A DNA stretch of 64,000 nucleotides from Vibrio scophthalmi LMG 19158 (GTDB lineage: Bacteria > Pseudomonadota > Gammaproteobacteria > Enterobacterales > Vibrionaceae). Each line of letters opens with the position of its first letter. The stretch's first letter is position 1. This document shows positions 27,015-37,464 of this stretch, one piece after another. The DNA lies in assembly GCF_000222585.1 (NCBI RefSeq), contig NZ_AFWE01000213.1, positions 1-64,000 on the forward strand. The letters run 5' to 3'. Position numbers and translations under genes: made by a program. The notes beneath the pieces were generated by a model. It saw nothing but the letters and a program-made list of their open reading frames with translations, ran no database searches and was not told where the DNA came from.

Positions 27015-27579
27015 TTGGGTTATTTTGGCTGGCGGTCAAGCCAGCCGCATGGGTGGCAAAGATAAAGGTCTTATCGAACTAAATAATAAGCCGCTTATAC
27101 AGCACGTTATTGAACGCTTGTCACCACAGACCCCTAGCATCTTAATTAACGCGAACCGCAATCAAAGCCAATATCAATGCTTTGGTCCCGTGTTTAGCGA
27201 CCATTTTGCTGATTACCCAGGCCCAATGGGTGGTATTCATGCCGGCCTAGTGCACGCCGATACCGATTGGGTCGGTTTTGTCCCTTGCGACAGCCCACAA
27301 ATCAACCATGATTTGGTGGCCCGTTTCTGCGCACAAGTGACACCAGAAAGCGACATCTTGGTCGCCCACGATGGTGACCATCAGCAACCGGTATTTACTC
27401 TCTATCATAAACGCGTATTACCTAAACTGACGGCGTTTTTAGAGCGTGGCGATCGTAAAATCATCCTACTCTACAAAGAATGCAACACCTCATATGTAGA
27501 CTTTAGCGACTCGCCAAACTGTTTTGTTAATCTAAATACGCCGCAAGAACTGGCTCAATTTGGGACTCTAGAATCATGA
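26992..27579 (+). CDS. mobA: Molybdenum cofactor guanylyltransferase MobA
   Basis: A 195-residue nucleotidyltransferase that joins GMP to molybdopterin to make the guanine dinucleotide cofactor used by formate dehydrogenases. Family motifs are [21 protein letters not shown] (GTP binding), [10 protein letters not shown] and [10 protein letters not shown] chose ATG 26992, preceded by AAGAGAG, over ATG 26971. It overlaps tupC by 23 bp, and its stop overlaps the next start (ATGA). Confidence 0.93.
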   Translation: MLHPTQTSWVILAGGQASRMGGKDKGLIELNNKPLIQHVIERLSPQTPSILINANRNQSQYQCFGPVFSDHFADYPGPMGGIHAGLVHADTDWVGFVPCDSPQINHDLVARFCAQVTPESDILVAHDGDHQQPVFTLYHKRVLPKLTAFLERGDRKIILLYKECNTSYVDFSDSPNCFVNLNTPQELAQFGTLES

Positions 27580-29393
27580 CAGCACGCCACTTAATTCCTG
27601 TAATTGGATTTGCCGCCTACTCCGGCACAGGCAAAACGACCCTCATTGAAGCGCTTTTGCCTAAGTTGACTGAAGCCGGTTTACGTATTGGTATGCTCAA
27701 GCATGCTCACCATAATTTCGATGTCGATCAGCCGGGTAAAGATAGCTACCGCCTACGTAAAGCGGGCGCGAGCCAAATGCTGATTTCATCGCGTAATCGC
27801 TACGCATTGATGACAGAAACACCAGAAGAAGAATCAGAATTTCATTTTCTGCTTAGCCGTTTCGATCAACAAAAGCTTGATGTGATCCTAGTGGAGGGTT
27901 GCAAAAACATCGCCTTCCCAAAAATTGAACTGCACCGCGACGAAGTGGGCAAGCCATGGCTTTATCCAAGTGACGACAACATTATTGCCATCGCCGCAGA
28001 CAGCAAAGTAACTGACAGTGAGCTACCACAAATGGACATCAACGATCTTGATGCCATTACTCAGTTTATTCTCAACTTTGTTGCCTCAAACGGAAAATCA
28101 TGTTGTGACAACGTAAGCAACACGCAAATCGATAAGCCTGCGTCCTCATGCTGCGACATATTGTCCCCTGCTTTTCTTTCAGTCACACAAGGCCAAGAGA
28201 AAATCTTATCGCTGGTCAATGAAGTCACAGAGGCTGAATCGTGCCCGATTGAAGCAAGTTACAACCGAGTGCTGGCTATCGATGTTGCCTCGCCAGTCAA
28301 TGTGCCGCAATACACCAATTCAGCCATGGATGGTTTTGCCATTCGTGGCGATGATATTGTCAACGACGAGGCTGAAACTCCAAGCTATCACGTTGTTGCT
28401 GAAGTGATGGCTGGCCACGCTTACCAAGGTGAATTGCAACCAGGCCAAGCAGTAAAAATTATGACTGGCGCCCCAATGCCAGCAGGTGCTGATACCGTTA
28501 TTATGCGTGAACAAGCGCAAGCCAACGGTGACCACGTCACGTTCCCTGGAGCATTCATCAAACGCGGACAAAATGTCCGTCAAGCGGGTGAAGACTTAGC
28601 GCAAGGTAGCGACGTGTTTAGCAAAGGCACGCGCATCGAATCCGCTGAAATGGGCATGCTCGCCTCCCTTGGTTTTGGTCAAGCTCAAGTAGCACGTCAA
28701 TTAAAAGTTGGCTTGTTCTCCACCGGTGACGAAGTCCAAGCGCCGGGCAGTGAACAAAAGCCCAATACGATTTACGATTCAAATCGTTTTACCATCATGG
28801 GAATGTTGCAAAAACTGGGTTGCGAAGTCATCGACTACGGTATCTTAGAAGATAACGAACAAGTGATGATTGATGCGATCGAAAAAGCCAGCCTGCAAAC
28901 AGATGTGATCATTACATCAGGTGGTGTATCGGTGGGTGATGCGGACTACGTGAAACTCGCGCTTGATAAACTAGGCAAAATCGATTTTTGGCGTATCAAT
29001 ATGCGTCCGGGCCGTCCACTCGCTTTTGGTCAGGTAAACGAAAAACCTTTCTTTGGCTTACCGGGTAACCCAGTGGCCGTCATGGTGTCGTTTATCAACT
29101 TTGTTGAGCCGGCTTTGCGTAAAATGCAAGGTGAGCGCAACTGGCAACCACTGAAAGTGAATGCGATCGCTACTGAAGATTTGCGCTCACGCCAAGGTCG
29201 TACTGAATATAGCCGCGGCGTATTCCAGATCGATCCAGCGGGTCGCCTAACAGTGCACACTACCGGCAAACAAGGTTCGGGTATTTTACGTTCAATGAGT
29301 GAAGCAAATTGTCTTATCGAAATTTCACCGGCGGTTGATACAGTAAAAGTCGGAGAAAGCGTGACAATCATCCCACTTCAAGGCAGAATCTAG
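27576..29393 (+). CDS. moeA: MobB-MoeA fusion protein
   Basis: A 605-residue bifunctional protein. Residues 1-170 are MobB-like, with a P-loop ([12 protein letters not shown]) and LVEGCKN. Residues from about 190 on are MoeA, the enzyme that inserts molybdate or tungstate into molybdopterin, with [36 protein letters not shown] and [11 protein letters not shown]. The linker has two CCD pairs (at about 176-178 and 192-194), probably derived from the CCD start seen in many free-standing MoeA proteins. It is translationally coupled to mobA. The fusion links cofactor guanylylation with metal insertion. Confidence 0.93.
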   Translation: MTARHLIPVIGFAAYSGTGKTTLIEALLPKLTEAGLRIGMLKHAHHNFDVDQPGKDSYRLRKAGASQMLISSRNRYALMTETPEEESEFHFLLSRFDQQKLDVILVEGCKNIAFPKIELHRDEVGKPWLYPSDDNIIAIAADSKVTDSELPQMDINDLDAITQFILNFVASNGKSCCDNVSNTQIDKPASSCCDILSPAFLSVTQGQEKILSLVNEVTEAESCPIEASYNRVLAIDVASPVNVPQYTNSAMDGFAIRGDDIVNDEAETPSYHVVAEVMAGHAYQGELQPGQAVKIMTGAPMPAGADTVIMREQAQANGDHVTFPGAFIKRGQNVRQAGEDLAQGSDVFSKGTRIESAEMGMLASLGFGQAQVARQLKVGLFSTGDEVQAPGSEQKPNTIYDSNRFTIMGMLQKLGCEVIDYGILEDNEQVMIDAIEKASLQTDVIITSGGVSVGDADYVKLALDKLGKIDFWRINMRPGRPLAFGQVNEKPFFGLPGNPVAVMVSFINFVEPALRKMQGERNWQPLKVNAIATEDLRSRQGRTEYSRGVFQIDPAGRLTVHTTGKQGSGILRSMSEANCLIEISPAVDTVKVGESVTIIPLQGRI

Positions 29394-29399
29394 CCCATT

Positions 29400-29424
29400 C
29401 AAGGCCAGCCTACTCTGCTGGCCT
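29400..29424 (+). terminator. Weak terminator after moeA
   Basis: AAGGCCAGC and GCTGGCCTT arms form a stable hairpin 7 bp after the moeA stop, but only a short, broken T run follows. Termination may be partial. Confidence 0.5.
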
Positions 29425-29455
29425 TCCTATTTAGCGAATTAGAAGCAGTAACACT

Positions 29456-29722
29456 ATGGCTCGTACAATTATTTATACTTACAAAGACGAAGAGAAAGAA
29501 CTGCTTTTCTCTTATCAGCAACACCACAATATCCATGAAGCGGTTGCAGAGGCTGAAGGCATTGATATTACTGATTTCCTAAAAATGGAAATCCAACTTG
29601 AACTGATCTCTGATACCAAAGCGGTACGTAACTATCGTGACAACCACTTTAAGAAATTAGGCTTTGGTAAAATTACCCTCAAGCCAAAAGAGAACTTGGG
29701 TGTGGGTAAAAAGCACAAGTAA
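29456..29722 (+). CDS. DUF2960 family protein
   Basis: An 88-residue soluble basic protein that begins MARTIIYTYKDEEKELLFSY, the form of the DUF2960 family of Vibrio and relatives. No catalytic motif. The function is unknown. It lies 62 bp after moeA and probably has its own promoter, though partial read-through is possible. Confidence 0.8.
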   Translation: MARTIIYTYKDEEKELLFSYQQHHNIHEAVAEAEGIDITDFLKMEIQLELISDTKAVRNYRDNHFKKLGFGKITLKPKENLGVGKKHK

Positions 29723-29758
29723 TCACGCCGTGCAGATGCAAGAAAAGCACTAATGAAG

Positions 29759-29786
29759 AAAAGGGCTTCCAACTGGAAGCCCTTTT
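29759..29786. terminator. Bidirectional terminator between the DUF2960 gene and nagK
   Basis: AAAAGGGCTTCC and GGAAGCCCTTTT form a 12-bp perfect stem with loop AACT between convergent genes. Confidence 0.92.
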
Positions 29787-29812
29787 GCATTTTGATCAGA
29801 AGTAATTAGCAA

Positions 29813-30721
29813 TTACTTGATGTTCAAGAATGCCGCGCCGCGAACGCCGCCTGAATCACCATGTTTCGCTTTTACAATCTTAGGACACTTCGCCACAGAA
29901 AGCAGATGTTTCGGAATACGCTTTGGCATTTCATCGTAGATCATATCGAAGTTTGATAGACCGCCACCAAGAACCACGACGTGTGGATCATTTGCAGTAA
30001 ACAGGTTAGCAAAACAGATCGCCAAGAGCTCCATAAAGCGTTCAACGTGTTCAACGGCTTTAGGTTCGCCTTCTGCTTGTGCTTTAATGATCTCAATCGC
30101 TTTCTTCTCTTCACCAAAGTAGTGAGCGTACAGCAATTCAAAACCACGACCAGAAAGGTAATTATCGATACAACCTTTCTTATCACAGCCACAATCAAGT
30201 AGTGGCGCATTCTCGCCAAGGTGGAACCATGCATCGATAGGTAGACGCATATGGCCCATTTCACCCGCTACGTGGTTACGACCTGAGAATACTTGACCAT
30301 CGTAAATCAAGCCACCGCCAAAACCAGTACCAAGGATCAACCCCATCACCGATGGCGAATCTTTTAATTCTTCATCCCACGCTTCCGAAAGCGCAAAACA
30401 GTTCGCGTCGTTGTCGACTTTAACAGTACGACCAATTTTCGCTTCAAGATCTTTACGCAGCAACTTACCTTTCGCCGCAGGAATATTTACCGTTAGGATC
30501 GCACCAGTATCAGCATCTTCCATGCCAGGCAAACCAAGGCCAATCTTACCTTCGCAGTTGAACTCTTGATCATATTTGTTTACCAAGCCCGCAATCGCGT
30601 CAAGTAGTGCTTGGTAATCGCTGGTTGGCGTAGGCACGCGCTCTGTCGCAACACGTTCTAATTTCTCATTGAATGCGCCAAACTCAATCTTGGTGCCACC
30701 CACGTCAAAGCCGTAGTACAT
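29813..30721 (-). CDS. nagK: N-acetylglucosamine kinase (ROK family)
   Basis: A 302-residue sugar kinase. The N-terminal phosphate-binding motif is [16 protein letters not shown]. The ROK signature [18 protein letters not shown] is in the middle, and the zinc site CGCDKKGC lies near residue 190, after the catalytic region. It resembles NagK, which phosphorylates GlcNAc from cell-wall or chitin turnover. I placed the start at 30721 because GGGAG lies just upstream and the conserved YYGFDVGGT would otherwise be preceded by 23 extra residues. Substrate specificity is inferred. Confidence 0.88.
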   Translation of the reverse strand: MYYGFDVGGTKIEFGAFNEKLERVATERVPTPTSDYQALLDAIAGLVNKYDQEFNCEGKIGLGLPGMEDADTGAILTVNIPAAKGKLLRKDLEAKIGRTVKVDNDANCFALSEAWDEELKDSPSVMGLILGTGFGGGLIYDGQVFSGRNHVAGEMGHMRLPIDAWFHLGENAPLLDCGCDKKGCIDNYLSGRGFELLYAHYFGEEKKAIEIIKAQAEGEPKAVEHVERFMELLAICFANLFTANDPHVVVLGGGLSNFDMIYDEMPKRIPKHLLSVAKCPKIVKAKHGDSGGVRGAAFLNIK

Positions 30722-30845
30722 TGTATTCACTCCCAGAATATAATTTATAAAATCCAAAACTTGGGTCATTATCCATAAGGCAGTAGTCACAATCCGTGAC
30801 CTATGACCATTTATAAATCAATTGAACAGGGTTTAACCAACCAAA

Positions 30846-31583
30846 TCAATTGTCTAACTCTGGATTTGCGGCAAGGTAGTGCTTTAAGGCAGGACGGGTT
30901 AAATCAGGCTTGATTCGCGTTTTGCTTAATAAATAGGTTTCTCGGAAGACTGCAAACCACTCATCGAGCATTTTTGATGCCTGTTGCTCACCCAGTTGTT
31001 CCAGTACTAATACCGCAACTTCTGCCGTCGAAAGATGCTGTTCATTTTCGGACTTACGCATCATATATTGCGATAACACTTGTGGCTGAATCGATAAAAC
31101 TGGCAAATGCTGCAGGTAGGTCGACTTGCGGAATATTTTGCGTGCTTCACGCCAGCTACCATCTAGCAAAATCATCAACGGTTTCTTGCCTTGGCAAAAC
31201 TGCTGTGCCGGTTGTCCAATCAAGCGCGATTTCACATCAACGTATTCGTCTGGAAAGACAATAAACGGCTGATAGTTTTCATCTTGCAACAACGCAATCA
31301 TCTCAGGTGCCGGCTCGGTGCGATTCCATTGATATACATAGCCTTCTTTCACTGCGTCTAAGATCAAGCGGCCGGTGTTACTTGGCTTAAAGACTTCACT
31401 TTCCGAAACGATCAGCATCACCGCCACATCGGTGTCGATGTCTGGTTGATAGGCACAAACACAGTACTTAGTAGCCACTTGGCAGTAGTCACAACGGACC
31501 ACTTTGCTGCCTCTGGCATTGAATACTCGTGTTGCTACTGCTTGTCTATGGAGGAAAAGACGATGAAATGCGTGGATTCTCAT
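30846..31583 (-). CDS. DTW-domain tRNA-uridine aminocarboxypropyltransferase
   Basis: A 245-residue protein of the DTW family, which includes E. coli TapT, the enzyme that makes acp3U in tRNA. Visible are an N-terminal cysteine cluster (CDYCQVATKYCVC), LIVSESEVFKPSNTGRLI, and the family DXXW motif as DGSWREARK. It is divergent from the sterol desaturase gene. Confidence 0.85.
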   Translation of the reverse strand: MRIHAFHRLFLHRQAVATRVFNARGSKVVRCDYCQVATKYCVCAYQPDIDTDVAVMLIVSESEVFKPSNTGRLILDAVKEGYVYQWNRTEPAPEMIALLQDENYQPFIVFPDEYVDVKSRLIGQPAQQFCQGKKPLMILLDGSWREARKIFRKSTYLQHLPVLSIQPQVLSQYMMRKSENEQHLSTAEVAVLVLEQLGEQQASKMLDEWFAVFRETYLLSKTRIKPDLTRPALKHYLAANPELDN

Positions 31584-31666
31584 TCGGATTCATTGATAAT
31601 AATATTCGGGCGACAAATTCTACTCGCCATGGCGTCAGTTGCAAGTTGAAAGCGTAAGGATACTTA

Positions 31667-32455
31667 ATGCAAAACCCAGATATGATTCGGCTGAGCTTTT
31701 TTCTGTCCACTTTAGTACTGTGTGGTTTGTGGGAATGGCTTGTGCCACGCAAAGCGCTCACTCAAAGCAAAGGGCAACGTTGGCTTAACAATATTGGTCT
31801 AATCGGTTTTAACTCGCTCTGTTTGAACCTCTTTATGCCTCTGCTTGCGCTTGAGGCGGCTTTGTGGGCTCAGCAAGCCAACATAGGGCTATTTCATTGG
31901 CTGTCCCTACCCGCTTGGCTTGGGGTGGTAATTTCTGTCGTGCTACTGGATTTAGCCATTTATGTTCAACATGTCATTTTTCATGCTGTACCATGGTTAT
32001 GGCGCTTGCATCGGATGCACCATGCCGATCAGGATATTGATGTCACCACCGGCGCCCGCTTTCACCCCATTGAAATGATCATCTCGATGTGTATAAAAAT
32101 CGCCATCGTGGTTTCATTTGGCATTTCACCGCTGGCCGTATTGCTATTTGAGGTCATCCTCAACGTTAGCGCGATGTTTAATCACAGCAACGCCAAACTG
32201 CAACTCAATCTCGATAAGGTGTTACGCAAGGCGATCGTCACCCCAGATATGCACCGCGTACATCACTCTGTGATCGTTAAAGAAACGCACTCTAACTTCG
32301 GTTTTTTCTTGTCGATTTGGGATCGACTTTTCGGTACCTATCGCGCCCAACCTGAATTAGGTCATGACAAGGTAAAAATTGGTGTACCCGAGTTCCGCAC
32401 CCCACGCGAACAATGGTTGGATAAGATGCTAACGCAGCCATTTCGTCGCCAATAG
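31667..32455 (+). CDS. Sterol desaturase / fatty acid hydroxylase family protein
   Basis: A 262-residue membrane di-iron enzyme candidate with four membrane segments. The histidine clusters HVIFH, HRMHH, FNHSN and MHRVHH give the eight or more histidines typical of the family. AAGGA precedes the ATG. The substrate in Vibrio is unknown; sterol synthesis is not implied. Confidence 0.88.
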   Translation: MQNPDMIRLSFFLSTLVLCGLWEWLVPRKALTQSKGQRWLNNIGLIGFNSLCLNLFMPLLALEAALWAQQANIGLFHWLSLPAWLGVVISVVLLDLAIYVQHVIFHAVPWLWRLHRMHHADQDIDVTTGARFHPIEMIISMCIKIAIVVSFGISPLAVLLFEVILNVSAMFNHSNAKLQLNLDKVLRKAIVTPDMHRVHHSVIVKETHSNFGFFLSIWDRLFGTYRAQPELGHDKVKIGVPEFRTPREQWLDKMLTQPFRRQ

Positions 32456-32460
32456 GGTTG

Positions 32461-32580
32461 AGATTCGAGAGAGTGCGAGAGTGCGAGAGTCTAGACTGTA
32501 GAAGCGAGAGGCGAGAAGCGTAGCGTTCTATACTCTCAAATCTCTCTCTGCTCTCGGAGCGTAGCGCTCTCGCCTCTCGA
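32461..32580. repeat. Vibrio-type gagag-rich intergenic repeat
   Basis: A low-complexity element holding the direct repeat GAGTGCGA (twice), a 12-bp inverted repeat CGAGAGGCGAGA (32505-32516) / TCTCGCCTCTCG (32568-32579), and AGCGTAGCG twice (32517-32525, 32558-32566). It lies between convergent genes. Such short purine-rich elements are scattered through Vibrio genomes. It can fold into a hairpin. Confidence 0.75.
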
Positions 32581-32593
32581 TTCAATCGCCGCT

Positions 32594-34627
32594 CTACCTT
32601 AAACGATACTTATGCAGCATCTGTTGTTGGTCTTTGGCGATCTGTGCTACTTGCTGCGCGTTTTCTAACATCGCCTCTAGCTGAGTCTTAGTATCATCGC
32701 CTTGATGAGAAACTTGGGTGATTGCGCGGCTCACTTCTGCAGTTGCGCGTTGTTGCTGCTCGGTTGCCACTGAGATTTGTTCAAAACGAGAACGGATCAG
32801 TCCAACAGAATGTTCAATATCATTAAACGCACTTTTCACTTGCTGGCTTGATTCCAATGCAGACACCATCTCTTTGCGAGTACCCTCTACCGCAAGACGC
32901 GACTGATCTGCGGCTGCCACCAGCTCATTCATATTATGGCGAATATTGCTGGTTTGATCGGAGGTATCACGTGCCAACTTACGCACTTCATCAGCAACCA
33001 CAGCAAAGCCTCGACCTTGCTCTCCCGCCCTCGCCGCTTCAATAGCCGCGTTGAGTGCCAGTAAGTTAGTATTTTCAGCGATGCCAGAAATCAAATCGAC
33101 CATTTCGCAAATTCGCTTCACACGGCTATCAAGTGCAATCATTGATTGTTCATTAGTATCTAACGTTTGCTCTAAAGCCTTCAATCGCACACGGTTATCC
33201 TCTATCGCAACCACACCTTGCGTTGAATACTGTTCCGCAATTTTCGATTCATCGTGTGACTCATTGGTGACCGTCGCAATTTCTTTTATCGAAGCTTCTA
33301 GTTGAGTAATTGTGGTCACCATCTCTGTCAACGCATCGTTTTGTGCTTCTAAGCTGTGATTAGATGAGTCTGCCGCATCGTGACTCAATTGAGCCGTTTG
33401 ATACAGTATTTCACAGTTGCTCGTCACGGAGTTTAGCGACTCACTTGTTGTATCAATAAGGCGATTCAAGCGAGCGGATACCTGTTGTATTTCGTCAGGT
33501 CCTTGCTGATTCACGCGCTGACGAAAGTCTTGCTCTGAGACGCGGTTCAATTGTTCTAATACTTGGTTCAGACCGCCCTTTAACCATCGACGTAAAACAA
33601 TCCACAATGTCACTATCACCACAGCACTCACACTACAAGCAAGTAACAACGTATTAGATAAAGAGGATATGGTGCTCTTAACCACAGACTGACTTTTTGC
33701 TATCAATGATTCTGCTGAAGAGGATATTTGATTAAGGGTGTCAATTATCTGTAGTGCCAAAGCTTGTGCTTGTGCGGTTTGCTTATTTTGCTGCTTAACC
33801 AGTTCTAACTTAGCTAAGATCTCTTTTAATACACCGTCGTCTCTGAAACCGGTATTCACCATATCGTAAGGTGCTGTCAGGCTTGAAAATTCGGCAATGT
33901 CCGGATGCCACTGTGCAAAATCATCATAAGCCAAATTGATACCCGCGATCCGATTACGCATCTCTTTGTATTCTTGCTCTGCTTTGGTTAAGTCGGTTTG
34001 CATCATCAGCATCAAGAACGTTCCTTCCATCGAGCTTGCACTGGCAATGAAGCGATTCGCCGCATCGGTCGATTCTGGGTTATCGAGAGAGAGAAATGAT
34101 GATATACGATTCATTTCAGGCCCAATCGAACTAAGCCCGTAACGAAACGCAGCAACATCGGCATCAATACCAACTTGCATTGCCAACAACTTTCGCTGCG
34201 TCGCGATCACCGACATGGTATGACGATTGAGCTTATCGAGCGAATCGCGCAGTAGAATTTTCTGTGACTCCGAAATAGCTTGATTAAAGTTGTGAGAAAT
34301 ATCAAAAACTTCTTTTCTTTGCTGCTGACTATAGTGGATTAATTGGCGAATTTTAGCTTCAATTGCAGCAAGTTGTTTTTCTGATGATGACTGCGTACTG
34401 AAGCTAAGCTGCTTCGTCTGTTCAAGGAGAGATTGAGTTAATTTCGCGTTTGCAGACGAGAGTGGAAGCGCTCGGTCTGATAAGGTTGTAAAGTGATGCT
34501 CCACTTCTTGCAAACCTTTGTTATTCACAATCGTTATGCCAATCATCAAAACCAAAAAGCCAACAAATAAGGCTGTGAGAGATTGAATTAGAGAAAGGGT
34601 CCATCGGGCGTTATTAAATAAAGTCAT
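32594..34627 (-). CDS. Methyl-accepting chemotaxis protein
   Basis: A 677-residue chemoreceptor: TM1 at about 12-32, a long helical periplasmic sensor (about 35-320, HBM-like length), TM2 at about 325-345, HAMP (about 346-400) and a signalling domain with the tip [20 protein letters not shown] and [13 protein letters not shown]. No CheR-binding pentapeptide. It stands alone after the gagag repeat. The ligand is unknown. Confidence 0.93.
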   Translation of the reverse strand: MTLFNNARWTLSLIQSLTALFVGFLVLMIGITIVNNKGLQEVEHHFTTLSDRALPLSSANAKLTQSLLEQTKQLSFSTQSSSEKQLAAIEAKIRQLIHYSQQQRKEVFDISHNFNQAISESQKILLRDSLDKLNRHTMSVIATQRKLLAMQVGIDADVAAFRYGLSSIGPEMNRISSFLSLDNPESTDAANRFIASASSMEGTFLMLMMQTDLTKAEQEYKEMRNRIAGINLAYDDFAQWHPDIAEFSSLTAPYDMVNTGFRDDGVLKEILAKLELVKQQNKQTAQAQALALQIIDTLNQISSSAESLIAKSQSVVKSTISSLSNTLLLACSVSAVVIVTLWIVLRRWLKGGLNQVLEQLNRVSEQDFRQRVNQQGPDEIQQVSARLNRLIDTTSESLNSVTSNCEILYQTAQLSHDAADSSNHSLEAQNDALTEMVTTITQLEASIKEIATVTNESHDESKIAEQYSTQGVVAIEDNRVRLKALEQTLDTNEQSMIALDSRVKRICEMVDLISGIAENTNLLALNAAIEAARAGEQGRGFAVVADEVRKLARDTSDQTSNIRHNMNELVAAADQSRLAVEGTRKEMVSALESSQQVKSAFNDIEHSVGLIRSRFEQISVATEQQQRATAEVSRAITQVSHQGDDTKTQLEAMLENAQQVAQIAKDQQQMLHKYRLR

Positions 34628-34723
34628 TGCATCCTAGCACTGGGTTGTTAATCAATTGTTCCAATGCAGTTTATGGCTTAACTATTACAGTAAAATTTCA
34701 CTTTAAGGCGGATAAAACTCGCA

Positions 34724-35236
34724 ATGATCAAATTAGTCTCTGTTATTCGCCAGCATAGTATTAAGTTATTAGTTGCCTCCTCGGTGGCCTTGACGGGTTG
34801 CAGTTCTTCGCCATCACAATCTGAGCTAAGCCCCGATATCACGGCCTACCATCAGCAATTAAAAAGTGAATTCCTGGATGTATTTCAAATATGGAAAGGC
34901 ACACCTTACCGCCTAGGAGGCAGTAGTTTAAAGGGCGTTGATTGCTCGGCCTTCGTGCAAACCGCCTATCAAAGAGCCGCGCAACTTAACTTGCCAAGAA
35001 CCACAAAATATCAAGTTCAAGTGGGCGAAGAGATAGCATACGAACAAGCCAATGTCGGTGATTTGGTGTTCTTTAAAACCTCACGAACAACACGTCATGT
35101 CGGTGTGTACTTAGGTCAAAACCAATTCATGCATGCATCAACTTCAAAAGGGGTGATTATTTCTCGGATGGATAACCCATATTGGGCGGGGAATTTTTGG
35201 CAATTCAGGCGAGTAACATCCCCGCCTGCACTTTAA
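34724..35236 (+). CDS. NlpC/P60-family lipoprotein
   Basis: A 170-residue cell-wall hydrolase candidate. It has a signal peptide with a lipobox (VALTGC, Cys26) and an NlpC/P60 domain with catalytic Cys in GVDCSAFVQTAY (about residue 75), His in TRHVGVYLG and a third polar residue near HAS. The family cuts peptide bonds in peptidoglycan stems. The outer-membrane lipoprotein form resembles E. coli Spr/NlpC. Single gene. Confidence 0.9.
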   Translation: MIKLVSVIRQHSIKLLVASSVALTGCSSSPSQSELSPDITAYHQQLKSEFLDVFQIWKGTPYRLGGSSLKGVDCSAFVQTAYQRAAQLNLPRTTKYQVQVGEEIAYEQANVGDLVFFKTSRTTRHVGVYLGQNQFMHASTSKGVIISRMDNPYWAGNFWQFRRVTSPPAL

Positions 35237-35265
35237 ATCAAATTGAATCTAATCTATCAGCGGCG

Positions 35266-35610
35266 TTAGTCGTATTTTGCGACGGCGCTGTCGAACAGGT
35301 TTTTAACCAATGCAACATACTCATCAAGGAAGGCAATCTGTTCATTTGTCGCGGCTTTGGTCCACATACCCGCTAACACTTCACCGAGATCTGCCACTAC
35401 TGAATCAGCTTCTTTGAGCAACTTAAAGCGAACACTCGAATGCAATTCTGGGTTCTGTTCAAAGATCGCCATAATGTTACTCGCCACCATATCAGTCACG
35501 ACATCTTCGACGCTCTCTTTGCCCGTATCGCCATCTTCTGTGGAAAATACGTCGAGATTGGATGCGAGATGCTCAACTAGGGCTAAATAACCATCAGTAT
35601 CAACAACCAT
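35266..35610 (-). CDS. DUF3802 family protein
   Basis: A 114-residue soluble acidic helical protein starting MVVDTDGYLALVEHLASNLD, matching the DUF3802 family of Vibrionaceae and relatives. Function unknown. It is convergent with the NlpC/P60 gene. Confidence 0.8.
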   Translation of the reverse strand: MVVDTDGYLALVEHLASNLDVFSTEDGDTGKESVEDVVTDMVASNIMAIFEQNPELHSSVRFKLLKEADSVVADLGEVLAGMWTKAATNEQIAFLDEYVALVKNLFDSAVAKYD

Positions 35611-35696
35611 TTTATCTCCATCTAATTATTGTTTTCTGTATCTATACTACGGGAATTAGGCGCACATTAACAATTATCGACGTAACGATATGATAT

Positions 35697-35876
35697 TTAG
35701 AGCCCAAAACAACGATGCAACCTATTTGATTGATGAATTATTCCGCGATTTATCGCCATGTGACGACGTGGCTTCACGTAACATGGCTTTGTAAGCGGAA
35801 TACCAGCGCATCTACAACATTGTAATCGTTCAGTTCCAGTAACATGTGAAGCTGGATCATAAATCGTACTTTTCAT
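35697..35876 (-). CDS. Possible small cysteine-containing protein
   Basis: A 59-residue open frame, ATG to TAA. The middle QCCRCAGIPLTKPCYVKPRR has four cysteines including a C-x2-C pair, which could bind a metal. Only a poor ribosome-binding site (TGATGG) lies upstream. It fills part of an otherwise empty 477-bp gap. I do not recognise it. It may be a real small gene, a remnant, or chance. Confidence 0.35.
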   Translation of the reverse strand: MKSTIYDPASHVTGTERLQCCRCAGIPLTKPCYVKPRRHMAINRGIIHQSNRLHRCFGL

Positions 35877-36087
35877 CTTGCCATCACAGTATCAGCCAAA
35901 GCGAAAACAAAAATTGCACTAACGAAACAGAATCTTGCTTAGCATTATAACAACGATACTGTTCACATTTTAGCAAGTAGGCTGCTTAATTCTCTTCAAA
36001 TTATTGAATTCTTTGCTTTGTAAGTCGGAATTGATCACGTCAGTAACCTACACTGTAACCTGAAATTAGATGATTTAGGGGCAGGCT
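35877..36087. other. Promoter region of the fructosamine kinase-like gene
   Basis: An AT-rich stretch with no convincing coding content. Apart from the small frame at 35697-35876, the whole gap from 35611 to 36087 shows nothing I can name. Confidence 0.4.
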
Positions 36088-36954
36088 ATGTGGCAAGCAA
36101 TATCCGAGCAGTTATCTGAAACATTGATGTTTTCATTTGTAATTCGCGAAAAAACAAAGCTTTCCGGTGGCGATATCAGCGAAAGTTATATGATCAGTGA
36201 CGGTGAGCAGCGTTACTTTATCAAAATCAATCAGCGTGAATTTTTAGCCAAGTACGAAGCTGAAGCAGAAAATATTCAATGCTTACGCGAAACCAGTACG
36301 GTATTTGCCCCTGAATTAGTTCATCTCGGCAAATCGAAACATCATGCCTTCTTAATCTTAAATTATCTCCCCACCAAACCGCTTGATAACGGCGAAGCGA
36401 GTTTCACTTTTGGGCAACAACTCGCGGCATTACATCAATGGGGCGAGCAAAAAGAATATGGCTTTGATTCTGATAATTACCTTGGCAACACCCTACAACC
36501 CAATAAATGGGATCGTAAATGGTCACGATTTTTTGCCGAGCAGCGAATTGGTTGGCAATTGCAGCTGATCAAGGAAAAAGGCGTCTTACTGGTTGATATC
36601 GCTGAATTTACCCAAAAAATTCAAGCTATTCTGGCGCATCATCACCCTCGCCCTTCACTGCTTCATGGTGATCTTTGGAGTGGTAACGTCGCAAATTCTG
36701 CAGCAGGCCCAATTTGCTATGACCCTGCAAGCTATTGGGGTGATCGAGAATGTGATATCGCGATGACAGAGTTATTTGGTGGATTCAAACCCGAATTCTA
36801 TCAAGGGTATCAAAGTGTTATGCCTTTAGATCAACACTATGCCGAGCGAAAACCCATTTATAACCTTTACCATGTACTCAACCACTACAATTTGTTTGGT
36901 GGTCATTACCTCGATGAAGCACAACAACTCATTGACCAGGTGAATGATTATTAG
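36088..36954 (+). CDS. Fructosamine kinase family protein
   Basis: A 288-residue aminoglycoside-phosphotransferase-like kinase of the fructosamine-3-kinase family (E. coli YniA type). The kinase catalytic motif LLHGDLWSGNV is at about residue 192-202, followed by CYDPASYWGDRECDIAMTE with the metal-binding Asp. Known members phosphorylate ketosamines on glycated proteins so that the sugar is released. Single gene. Confidence 0.9.
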   Translation: MWQAISEQLSETLMFSFVIREKTKLSGGDISESYMISDGEQRYFIKINQREFLAKYEAEAENIQCLRETSTVFAPELVHLGKSKHHAFLILNYLPTKPLDNGEASFTFGQQLAALHQWGEQKEYGFDSDNYLGNTLQPNKWDRKWSRFFAEQRIGWQLQLIKEKGVLLVDIAEFTQKIQAILAHHHPRPSLLHGDLWSGNVANSAAGPICYDPASYWGDRECDIAMTELFGGFKPEFYQGYQSVMPLDQHYAERKPIYNLYHVLNHYNLFGGHYLDEAQQLIDQVNDY

Positions 36955-37171
36955 CTTTATTATACAAGGAGTTACATTTGTGTGGTGTGCGCGATTGCAA
37001 GTATTTAGATCACAGCTATCGAAATAAAGAACGGTTATCTGTGATTTTTATGCCAACAATCAAATTTTGCACTTAATTCACGCCCATTACTAACTTATCG
37101 CCGTAGTATTAATTTATGGCAATGATTCGTGATAGCCATATCGTCACAAGTGGTAATGAAGAGGTAAGTCT

Positions 37172-37375
37172 ATGCGTAATTTCACCGAGAAACAGGTTGT
37201 CTGCCCACACTGTGGCCACTCAATTGGCATTACTCTCGACGCATCAAATGGTAATCAGGATTTCTTCGATGATTGCTCGGCATGCTGTAATGCTATTCAT
37301 TTCAATCTCACCGTTAACGAACAGATGGATCGCATCGACTTAACCGTTGATGCTGACGACGAACAGATATTCTAG
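37172..37375 (+). CDS. CPXCG-motif cysteine-rich small protein
   Basis: A 67-residue zinc-ribbon-like protein with CPHCG near the N terminus and CSACC in the middle, the form of the CPXCG cysteine-rich family. GAGG precedes the ATG at proper spacing. An overlapping frame from 37116 is a shadow. Function unknown; it probably binds Zn. Confidence 0.85.
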   Translation: MRNFTEKQVVCPHCGHSIGITLDASNGNQDFFDDCSACCNAIHFNLTVNEQMDRIDLTVDADDEQIF

Positions 37376-37380
37376 CCCAA

Positions 37381-37412
37381 TCAAAAAAGAGCGCATCTGC
37401 GCTCTTTTTTGA
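37381..37412. terminator. Bidirectional terminator
   Basis: The stem AAAAAAGAGCGCA / TGCGCTCTTTTTT with a two-base centre lies between the convergent CPXCG gene and ribE. Confidence 0.92.
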
Positions 37413-37464
37413 TCAATGCGTTTATCTCGCATGGGCTGATTTCATATTAATTAATCGCCCCAAG

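Noticed and set aside
27576-29393. Metal site made from the two CCD pairs in the MobB-MoeA linker
   Set aside because: A CCD near the N terminus is common in free-standing MoeA proteins, so it is probably inherited from the fused parts.
35690-35794. 34-codon plus-strand frame
   Set aside because: No ribosome-binding site and it lies opposite a more protein-like 59-codon frame.
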